Assembly: GCF_024298865.1 (NCBI RefSeq)
Contig: NZ_CP101161.1
Span: forward strand, 2,687,227 to 2,751,226
Source of the DNA: Halorarius halobius
GTDB taxonomy: Archaea > Halobacteriota > Halobacteria > Halobacteriales > Haloarculaceae
DNA length: 64,000 nucleotides
Reading direction: 5' to 3'
Position 1 is the stretch's first letter; the number at the start of each line of letters is the position of its first letter. Shown in pieces: positions 42,869 to 49,239 of this stretch. The notes beneath the pieces are model-generated. The model ran no database searches, had not been told where the DNA came from, and saw nothing but the letters and a program-made list of their open reading frames with translations. The translations under genes and the position numbers were made by a program.

Positions 42869-43453
42869 ATGGCGAGCGGTAGGGAGGCGTCCGAGGGGGC
42901 CGTCGCGTCCCCCGAGGAGGGGACGGGCCTCTCGCTGGAGCACCGGTTCGAGATACTGCGGAACGCGCGGCGGCGGTACGCTCTCGAGTACCTGCGAGAG
43001 CGAGGCGGGCCGGTCGTCATCGGTGACCTCGCGGAGCACGTCGCCGCTCGTGAGACCGGCACCGCCCGCGACCAACTGACCCGACAGGAGCGGAAGCGCG
43101 CGTACGTCGGCCTCTATCAGTGTCACCTCCCCACCATGGACGAGGCGTCGGTCGTCGAACTCGACACCACCCGTGGCATCGTCTCGCCGGGTCCGGCGGC
43201 GCCTGGGCTCTATCCGTATCTGAGCGCCGGGGACCCACAACTCGACGAGTGGTACCGGTACTATCTCGCCATCGTGGCGCTCGGAACGGTCGTGACCGCC
43301 GTCGGCCTCGTGGTCGGGGTCGCCGGTCCTGCCGTGCTCGCGACCGTAGCGACGCTCGTCGCCTGTGCGCTCGCGCACGTTGTCGTCGAGGCGGGCGTCG
43401 CACCGTCGGCCGAGCGCCGCCTGTTGCCGCTCCCGCGGTGGCCCGACGTCTGA
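42869..43453 (+). CDS. DUF7344-type HTH protein with C-terminal TMs (paralogue 2)
   Basis: This protein of 194 aa has the same architecture: FEILRNARRRYALEYLRERGG, then QERKRAYVGLYQCHLPTMDEASVVEL, two TMs (about 130-175) and a short Arg-rich tail. The KRAYVGLYQCHLP segment is nearly identical in the four paralogues of this locus. The ATG at 42869 (MASGREASEGAVA) is preferred over upstream frames in the predicted leader, which are not haloarchaeal in composition. It lies just before glmS on the same strand, but a separate box precedes glmS. Confidence 0.84.
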   Translation: MASGREASEGAVASPEEGTGLSLEHRFEILRNARRRYALEYLRERGGPVVIGDLAEHVAARETGTARDQLTRQERKRAYVGLYQCHLPTMDEASVVELDTTRGIVSPGPAAPGLYPYLSAGDPQLDEWYRYYLAIVALGTVVTAVGLVVGVAGPAVLATVATLVACALAHVVVEAGVAPSAERRLLPLPRWPDV

Positions 43454-43511
43454 CCGCCCGTAGCTCCGACTTACGTCGCTAACCGCGTGCTATCGGCTCG
43501 GCAACGCGACC

Positions 43512-43519
43512 ATAACAAA
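43512..43519 (+). promoter_or_regulatory. variant TATA-like box (ATAACAAA)
   Basis: ATAACAAA is 166 nt before the glmS ATG (43686), so a leader of about 140 nt is predicted. The leader includes a stem CGCCGG/CCGGCG at 43555-43580. Confidence 0.5.
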
Positions 43520-43685
43520 GGCCGCGGCACGGGTACAGCAGGCCCGTCCACAGGCGCCGGTCGCGACCCGCGTGCCGGCGGGACGAAAAGCCGATGTTAC
43601 CGACAATGACGACACGCTACTCCACCCGAGAGGCACCGAGCGAAGACGACACCCGACGCTCCGCTCCACGGGGGGGCGGTCGCTG

Positions 43686-45500
43686 ATGTGTGGCATCGTC
43701 GGCTGTGCCGGCTCCGGCGACACGGTCTCGAACGTCCTGACGGGGCTCGAGAACCTGGAGTACCGCGGCTACGACTCGGCCGGCGTCGCGCTTCGCAACG
43801 GAAGCGGCATCGAGATATGCAAGCGCGCCGGTGAGATATCGGCGCTCCAGGGCACCATCAGCCAGCGGCTGTCCAGCGGCTCCATCGCCATCGGCCACAC
43901 CCGCTGGAGCACCCACGGGCCACCGACCGACGCGAACGCCCACCCCCACACCGACTGCACGGGCGAGGTCGCGGTGGTCCACAACGGCATCATCGAGAAC
44001 CACGCCGACCTCCGCACTGCCCTCGAGGCCCGCGGCCACGAGTTCACAAGCGACACCGACACCGAGGTCGTCCCGCATCTCCTCGAGGAGCATCTCGCGG
44101 CGGGCCGGGACCTGGCGGGCGCGCTCCGCGAGACGCTGTCGGTGCTGGACGGAAGCTACGCGCTCGTGGTGCTCGCGGACGGGGAGGACGCGCTGTACGC
44201 CGCTCGCCGTGGCTCGCCGCTCCTCCTGGGTGTCGACGACGATCGGACGTTCCTCGCCAGCGACGCACCCGCGTTCCTGGAGTACACCGACAGCGTCGTC
44301 GTGCTCGAGGACGGCGACGTGGCGACGGTGACCGCCGACGGCTACGCCGTCACCGACGCCGACGGCGCGCCGGTCGAGCGCGCGGTCCGGAGCCTCGACT
44401 GGACGCCGGAGGACGCCCGCAAGGAGGGGTACGACCACTACATGCTCAAGGAGATACACGAGCAACCCGACGCGGTCCGGCGGGCGATACGCGGCCGCAT
44501 CGACGAGTCGACGGGCGAGCCGACGTTGGCGTTCCCCGACGGCGCGTTCGCGGACGTCGACCGCGTCCAACTCGTCGGCTGTGGCACCTCCTATCACGCC
44601 GCGCTCTACGGGGCCGGCCTGCTCGCACGCGAGGGGGTCGACGCGCGGGCCATCCTCGCCAGCGAGTACGCGGAGACGACGCCGACGCTCGACGACCGCA
44701 CGCTCGTCGTCGGCGTCACCCAGAGCGGGGAGACGGCCGACACCCTCGGGGCGCTCCGGCACGCCAGCCAGCGGGGCGCGCGCACGCTCGCGCTCACGAA
44801 CGTCCTCGGGTCGACGGCGGCCCGCGAGTGCGACGACGCGCTGTTCATCCGCGCCGGGCCCGAAATCGGCGTCGCCGCCTCCAAGACGTTCTCCTCGCAG
44901 GTGGTGACGCTCCTCCTGCTCGCGGCGACGGTGGCCCGCGACCTGACGGGCGACCTTTCGGCGGACAGCCGCGCGGCGGTGCGGGCGCTCACTGCGCTTC
45001 CCGACCAGCTCCAGGCGGTCATCGACGACACGGACGCGGGCGTCATCGCGGAGCGGTACGCGCGACAGGAGGCGTACTTCTTCATCGGGCGCGGGCTGGC
45101 GCATCCGGTCGCGCTGGAGGGGGCGCTGAAGTTCAAGGAGATATCCTACGAGCACGCCGAGGGGTTCCCGGCGGGCGAGCTGAAACACGGGCCGCTCGCG
45201 CTCGTCACGGCCGAGACCCCTGTGTTCGCGGTGTTCTCCGGCCGGAGCGACGAGAAGACGCTCAACAACGTCCAGGAGGTGCAGGCACGGGGCGCGCCCG
45301 TCGTCGCGGTCACCTGCGAGGGGAACGACGCGGTCCTCCAGCAGGCCGACGAGGTGTTGACCGTGCCGGACACGCATCCCGACCTCGTCGGCGTCCTCTC
45401 GACGGTCCAGCTCCAGCTCATCTCGTATCACGTCTCGGACCTGCTAGACAGGGCTATCGACAAACCCCGTAACCTCGCAAAGAGCGTCACCGTCGAGTGA
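43686..45500 (+). CDS. glmS: glutamine--fructose-6-phosphate aminotransferase (isomerizing)
   Basis: This cytosolic enzyme of 604 aa makes glucosamine-6-phosphate from fructose-6-phosphate and glutamine, the entry step to UDP-GlcNAc. The N-terminal glutaminase opens MCGIVGCAG with catalytic Cys2, then EICKRAGEISAL, GHTRWSTHGPP and NAHPHTDC. Two SIS domains follow (VGCGTSYHAALYGAGLLAR with VGVTQSGETADTLGAL; then FIGRGLAHPVALEGALKFKEISYEHAEGFPAGELKHGP). The start is fixed by Cys2; an in-frame upstream frame would hide it and is Arg-rich. It lies between DUF7344 regulators and may supply the glycan region. Confidence 0.95.
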   Translation: MCGIVGCAGSGDTVSNVLTGLENLEYRGYDSAGVALRNGSGIEICKRAGEISALQGTISQRLSSGSIAIGHTRWSTHGPPTDANAHPHTDCTGEVAVVHNGIIENHADLRTALEARGHEFTSDTDTEVVPHLLEEHLAAGRDLAGALRETLSVLDGSYALVVLADGEDALYAARRGSPLLLGVDDDRTFLASDAPAFLEYTDSVVVLEDGDVATVTADGYAVTDADGAPVERAVRSLDWTPEDARKEGYDHYMLKEIHEQPDAVRRAIRGRIDESTGEPTLAFPDGAFADVDRVQLVGCGTSYHAALYGAGLLAREGVDARAILASEYAETTPTLDDRTLVVGVTQSGETADTLGALRHASQRGARTLALTNVLGSTAARECDDALFIRAGPEIGVAASKTFSSQVVTLLLLAATVARDLTGDLSADSRAAVRALTALPDQLQAVIDDTDAGVIAERYARQEAYFFIGRGLAHPVALEGALKFKEISYEHAEGFPAGELKHGPLALVTAETPVFAVFSGRSDEKTLNNVQEVQARGAPVVAVTCEGNDAVLQQADEVLTVPDTHPDLVGVLSTVQLQLISYHVSDLLDRAIDKPRNLAKSVTVE

Positions 45501-45623
45501 GCGCCGTCGGGTAATCGGCGGCTTACCCGGACGTGGCCGTTCCCCGCGTTCGAGCCAGTGCGGTGGCTTTCAGTCATGCGGTTTTTCGGAGTCAACCTCT
45601 CGCTCCTGTCGCTCCGGGAATAT

Positions 45624-45632
45624 CTATAAATA
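45624..45632 (+). promoter_or_regulatory. canonical TATA box (CTATAAATA)
   Basis: The best TATA box in this stretch. It is 146 nt before the ATG of the DUF7344 gene at 45778, so a leader of about 120 nt is predicted. Confidence 0.55.
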
Positions 45633-45723
45633 GGATGCTGTCGGTAATGGCTACATAGTCGGTAGGACAGCCACAGACGGCACCGAGACGCGCCGGCGGC
45701 ACAGAGAGACATCCATCTCGTGG

Positions 45724-45745
45724 CGCACCGTCAGCCGACGGTGCG
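45724..45745 (+). promoter_or_regulatory. stem-loop in the leader of DUF7344 paralogue 3
   Basis: CGCACCGTC (45724-45732) and GACGGTGCG (45737-45745) pair perfectly over 9 bp around a 4-nt AGCC loop, 32 nt before the ATG. It could affect translation or bind a protein. It is not followed by a T-run, so a terminator is unlikely. Confidence 0.5.
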
Positions 45746-45777
45746 GCCAGCGACAACGCGACCGGAGGACCCGGGGA

Positions 45778-46392
45778 ATGAGCACAACACACCAACGACA
45801 GAACGCACAGGTACAGGAGGAGGAACCGACGACCGACGGCGAGGAGACGCCGGCGACAGGGGGAACGCCACCCGTCACGGCGTTGCCGCTCGACCAGGTG
45901 TTCGACGTACTGAAAAACGAGCGGCGGCGGCTGGTGTTGCGCTATCTGAAGCGGAACGACCAGCCGGTGTCGACGAGCGACCTGGCGGAACACGTCGCGG
46001 CCCACGAGACCGGCAAGTCCATCGAGCAGATATCGTCGGACGAGCGGAAGCGCGCGTACGTCGGGCTCTACCAGTGTCACCTGCCGAAGATGGACTCGAT
46101 GGACGTGGTCGAGTTCAACAAATCGCGTGGCATCGTGCGGCTGGGCGAGAACGGAAGCTGTGTCGACCCGTATCTCGGGGGGCCGGACCCCGGGGCCGAC
46201 CAGAACGCCGACGTCTGGGCGCGCCGCTATCTCGGGCTCTCGGGTGTGAGCCTCGGACTGCTGGTTCTCACGACGGTCGCCGCGCCGCCGGTCGCCACGA
46301 CCGTCGGGTTCGCCCTGGTCTCGCTGGCGTTCTGTGTCACCTCGGCGCTCCACTGTCGGGACGCCGCGGAGTACTGGCTTCCGACCGCCTGA
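45778..46392 (+). CDS. DUF7344-type HTH protein with C-terminal TMs (paralogue 3)
   Basis: This protein of 204 aa has a Thr/Glu-rich N-terminal tail (about 35 residues), then LDQVFDVLKNERRRLVLRYLKRNDQ, SDERKRAYVGLYQCHLPKMDSMDVVEFN and two TMs (about 150-190). It is a close paralogue of 46430. A membrane-associated transcription factor is a reasonable reading. The ATG at 45778 follows a leader of about 120 nt with a stable hairpin. The gene is convergent with paralogue 4 (37-bp gap). Confidence 0.84.
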   Translation: MSTTHQRQNAQVQEEEPTTDGEETPATGGTPPVTALPLDQVFDVLKNERRRLVLRYLKRNDQPVSTSDLAEHVAAHETGKSIEQISSDERKRAYVGLYQCHLPKMDSMDVVEFNKSRGIVRLGENGSCVDPYLGGPDPGADQNADVWARRYLGLSGVSLGLLVLTTVAAPPVATTVGFALVSLAFCVTSALHCRDAAEYWLPTA

Positions 46393-46429
46393 GTCGCCCC
46401 GGTGTCGAGGGTGGGTCGCCGGCGCGCTA

Positions 46430-47029
46430 CTACTCCCCGGAGTCCCAGCGACACGTCCGGACGTGGACGAACGCCGTAGCCGACAGCGCGAGGACGACGA
46501 GCGCGAACGCCGGCACGACGAGCCACGGCGTGGCCGTGGCGGCGAGAAGCGCGACCCCGAACGCGACGAGACTCCCCGCGGCGAGAGCCCCGTAGACGAC
46601 GTGCCAGCGGACGGCCTCCTCCGTCTCCTCGTTGCCGTCCGTGTCGATGTACCGGAACAGCGGCTCGGCGTTCGGTCCGAGGCTGACCCGGCCGCGGGAC
46701 TTCTCGAACTCGACGATGCCCATCGAGTCCATCTTCGGCAGGTGACACTGGTAGAGCCCGACGTACGCGCGCTTCCGCTCGTCGGAGGTGACCGCCTCCT
46801 CCGGCTTCTCGTTCTCCGCCGCGGCGATAGCACGGGAAAGCTTGCCGACCTCGACGCGTCCATCGTGGTCACGGAGGTGGTTCAACACGAGCCGACGCCG
46901 GTGGTTCTTGAGCGTCTCGAACACCTGGTCGAGTCCCAGCGCGTCCGCCGACGCCTCCTGCCCTCCCGTCGACGAGTCGACGTGTGTCTCGTCACCCGGT
47001 GCGACCTCGCCGACGCCTGCCCCCGTCAT
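46430..47029 (-). CDS. DUF7344-type HTH protein with C-terminal TMs (paralogue 4)
   Basis: This protein of 199 aa has GLDQVFETLKNHRRRLVLNHLRDHDG, SDERKRAYVGLYQCHLPKMDSMGIVEFEK and two TMs (about 140-185). Its recognition-helix region (KLSRAIAAAENEKPEE) differs from paralogue 3, which suggests a different DNA target. The ATG at 47029 (MTGAGVGEVAP) is preferred. A box AAATTTTATTACC at about 47207-47219 (minus strand) would give a leader of about 155 nt. It is tail-to-tail with paralogue 3. Confidence 0.83.
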   Translation of the reverse strand: MTGAGVGEVAPGDETHVDSSTGGQEASADALGLDQVFETLKNHRRRLVLNHLRDHDGRVEVGKLSRAIAAAENEKPEEAVTSDERKRAYVGLYQCHLPKMDSMGIVEFEKSRGRVSLGPNAEPLFRYIDTDGNEETEEAVRWHVVYGALAAGSLVAFGVALLAATATPWLVVPAFALVVLALSATAFVHVRTCRWDSGE

Positions 47030-47252
47030 CGGCCGGTCCACCCCCCGTCGTCCGGTAGCCAGTAGCCGTGGCCCGACGACGCTCGATGGCGTCCGGGTGC
47101 CGCGGCTGAAACCGCTGTCTGATTCATGCGTGCGTCCGTTGTTGCTTCGAGTTCTCCCCGCAATCGTTGCCAATTGAACAGTTCCGTCGTTTCCAATCAG
47201 GGGTAGGGTAATAAAATTTCCCCCGGCGGGAATCGCGTGGAAAACCCCGGGG

Positions 47253-47468
47253 TCAGCGCCAGTCGGAGAGCGGTTCGACGCTCCCGTCGTCCACGACGAG
47301 GAACTCGTCGTCCTCGAGCTGGCGCTCCTCGCTTGGGAGCAAAATCAACTGGCCGGTGTGTTCGGGCGTCCGGATGGCGGTGAGCGGCTCCCGGTCGTAT
47401 CCGAAGTCCCGTTCGAGGTCCGGGTCGGGTGGGACCTCCTCCCACTGCTTGCGCGACGGGAGACTCAC
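47253..47468 (-). CDS. small conserved acidic protein, 71 aa
   Basis: A short, acidic haloarchaeal protein that opens VSLPSRKQWEEVPPDPDLERDFGYD and ends DDGSVEPLSDWR. No metal site or TM is visible. I recognise it as a widespread haloarchaeal small-protein type but cannot name the family. The GTG at 47468 is used. Its 3' end is close to the AT-rich AAATTTTATTACC box of the next gene on the same strand, which may serve as both terminator and promoter. Confidence 0.75.
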   Translation of the reverse strand: MSLPSRKQWEEVPPDPDLERDFGYDREPLTAIRTPEHTGQLILLPSEERQLEDDEFLVVDDGSVEPLSDWR

Positions 47469-47846
47469 CGCCTGTCACCCCCTGTCGGGTCGCCGTTCGT
47501 GTCGCTTTCAGTAGGGTTCGACTTCCGCGGGTCACCTGCCAGCCGTGTTCTCATCGGGCGAGTAGCATGGGGCTACCGGGATTAGTGGTTCCGACGAGTC
47601 GCGTTCCAGATAGTTACCACTCCCCGGCAGTTCACGACCGGTTCGCTTCCGACGCACAGTAAGGTGGTGTTAGGTAGGTCCGCGCGCGCCGCGTGGCCGG
47701 TGGCCCGCAGTGGCCCGGACGACGGACCCGTTCGGCTACGGGTCTCGCTTGCGGCTACCGCGTTCCTCCTCCAGGCGCCCGGGACGACGCCAGTACGTCC
47801 GGTTCGACGCGGGCGACCCGGGCGTGCTCGCGTCGGTGTGTCCGCG
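47469..47846 (+). other. gene-free region, 378 nt
   Basis: I see no supported gene, TATA-rich segment or hairpin of note, apart from TACTGAAA near 47505 on the minus strand that may serve the gene at 47253. Confidence 0.4.
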
Positions 47847-48026
47847 TTACTTGGAGGTGGCGGCTCCCTTCGTCAACTTTCGCATCGACGTGCAGTCCAT
47901 ACAGCCGTACACGTCGTCCTGGTTGTCCCCGAACACGCGACAGAAGCGACGGGAGACCGGCGATCCACAGTTCCGGCAGCGGGGCCGGCTGGTCGACCGC
48001 TGTTGAATCTCTTGCATCACACCCAT
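47847..48026 (-). CDS. small zinc-finger protein (DUF7563-like), about 59 aa
   Basis: A short Zn-ribbon with CRNCGSPVSRRFCRVFGDN followed by VYGCMDCTS: CxxC...CxxC with the conserved RVFGD between. This matches the DUF7563 family of small haloarchaeal and haloviral proteins as I remember it. Three start codons are close together (ATG 48026, GTG 48020, ATG 48017). A variant box at 48045-48052 predicts a transcript start around 48022, which favours 48020 or 48017. Confidence 0.82.
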   Translation of the reverse strand: MGVMQEIQQRSTSRPRCRNCGSPVSRRFCRVFGDNQDDVYGCMDCTSMRKLTKGAATSK

Positions 48027-48044
48027 GCACCGTCCATCGACCGT

Positions 48045-48052
48045 ATTGTTAT
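48045..48052 (-). promoter_or_regulatory. variant TATA-like box (ATAACAAT)
   Basis: Minus-strand ATAACAAT upstream of the DUF7563-like gene; predicted TSS about 25 nt downstream. Confidence 0.5.
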
Positions 48053-48176
48053 CCGTCGGCTTCGCGGCCGTAGGAGCGGCCGACTCGGCGGAGTAGTCGG
48101 CTACTACGCGCCGCGCCGGGGGGGCGTAGCTGATAGACGGCACATACTAATGCCGTCTCCGGGCCCGGCGTGGCGT

Positions 48177-48476
48177 ATGTCACGCTCGGAGCGGAGCGAT
48201 GGGGCGTCGGGGCAACTGCCTGAGCGGGTGGCGACGCTTCTCGCGGGGCGGCCGGCGCGGCGCGAGGAGTACGCCCGGTTCCTCACTACGCTCCGTGACG
48301 CCGGCGGCGCCTGCCGGCTCGGGACGTTGGCCCGTGAGTTCGTCGGCGGTGGGAGCCCGGCGGCGTACCGCGAGGGGTATCTCCGACTGCGCCGCGAGCA
48401 CGTCCCGACGCTCGTCACCCTCGGCGTCGTCGAGTACGACCCCGAAGACGGGACGGTCAGGCTCCGCGAGGAGTGA
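48177..48476 (+). CDS. small winged-helix protein (DUF7344-like core, no TM)
   Basis: This protein of 99 aa has one wHTH similar to the DNA-binding half of DUF7344: REEYARFLTTLRDAGGACRLGTLARE then REGYLRLRREHVPTLVTLGVVEYDPEDGTVRL. It lacks the C-terminal TMs of the four longer paralogues. The ATG at 48177 lies about 28 nt after TACTAA, a TATA-like box at about 48145. It precedes rdfA by 44 bp but rdfA has its own box (GTTAAAT at about 48493). Confidence 0.82.
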   Translation: MSRSERSDGASGQLPERVATLLAGRPARREEYARFLTTLRDAGGACRLGTLAREFVGGGSPAAYREGYLRLRREHVPTLVTLGVVEYDPEDGTVRLREE

Positions 48477-48520
48477 CGGCGCCGGACAAGCGTTAAATCC
48501 GGCTGGGCGCACGGACCCAC

Positions 48521-49159
48521 ATGGACGAGGGAGCCACCAGCCGGTCGGCGGCCTGTGACTGCAAGGTTGGTCGGGTCCTCCACGCGCACGGGCTCGAGGA
48601 GCTTGCGGCCGAGCTTCCGGCCCGGTGGCGCGGCACCGACGGCGAGTCAGAGAGCGTCCGCGAACTCGCCCGCGTCGTCAACCGGCGCGTGCTGACGGCG
48701 ACGATGCGCGAGGCGGGCCTCGACCCTCTCTCGGGCGACGTGGAGACGACGTACCGGACGCTCGCGGGCGAGGCGGCGAGCGCCGGCGAGCGAACGCAAC
48801 TGGTGAACCGCCTCGAGCGACAGGGCGTCGACGTCGAGACGGTCGACAGCGAGTTCGTCTCCCACCAGTCGGTCCACAGACATCTGACGGACTGTCTCGG
48901 TGTCTCGCGGGCCAGCGCGGACCGCTCGCCCGCCGAGCGCCGGGACGGTGCGGCCGACAGCGTCGCGGCGCTTGCCAACCGGACCGCCGCCGTCACGGAG
49001 GGGTCGTTGACCGCGCTCCGGGACGCCGACGCGCTGGCGCTGGAGGGGTTCGACGTGTTCGTCGACGTGACGGTCACCTGCGAGTCGTGCGGTCGGGTCC
49101 ACGCGGCGACGGCCCTGCTGGACCGCGGGGGGTGTCAGTGCCGGCTGGACGAGCCGTGA
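48521..49159 (+). CDS. rdfA: rod-determining factor RdfA
   Basis: This protein of 212 aa matches RdfA, the haloarchaeal factor needed for rod shape. Recognisable segments are LARVVNRRVLTATMREAGLDPLSGDVETTYR, NRLERQGVDVETVDSEFVSHQSVHRHL and, C-terminally, a zinc-ribbon-like CESCG (C187, C190) with GGCQC (C205, C207). RdfA is known in Haloferax to drive the disc-to-rod switch and to lie beside sph genes, as here. A TATA-like GTTAAATCC box is about 28 nt before the ATG. The gene is followed by sph. Confidence 0.88.
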   Translation: MDEGATSRSAACDCKVGRVLHAHGLEELAAELPARWRGTDGESESVRELARVVNRRVLTATMREAGLDPLSGDVETTYRTLAGEAASAGERTQLVNRLERQGVDVETVDSEFVSHQSVHRHLTDCLGVSRASADRSPAERRDGAADSVAALANRTAAVTEGSLTALRDADALALEGFDVFVDVTVTCESCGRVHAATALLDRGGCQCRLDEP

Positions 49160-49210
49160 CGGCTGTCGCGCCGCGGGGTACGTCGCCGTTACCGACCACT
49201 AACCCGGGTC

Positions 49211-49216
49211 TATAAG
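49211..49216 (+). promoter_or_regulatory. TATA box of sph
   Basis: TATAAG, 24 nt before the ATG at 49240; gives sph its own leaderless promoter next to rdfA. Confidence 0.55.
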
Positions 49217-49239
49217 TCCGGTCTGGCCCGTGGTCCGGT

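Larger units (their letters stand above)
45501..45777 (+). other. intergenic region with TATA box and leader of paralogue 3
   Basis: No gene is seen. It contains CTATAAATA at 45624-45632, and a strong hairpin at 45724-45745 in the leader (see the separate entry). Confidence 0.5.

Noticed and set aside
43520-43685. glmS ribozyme upstream of glmS
   Set aside because: The conserved core of the bacterial ribozyme was not recognised and such elements are not known from archaea.
47664-48176. Upstream extension of the wHTH gene at 48177
   Set aside because: The extension is Arg/Ser-rich, lies before the TATA-like TACTAA box and overlaps the divergent zinc-finger gene.
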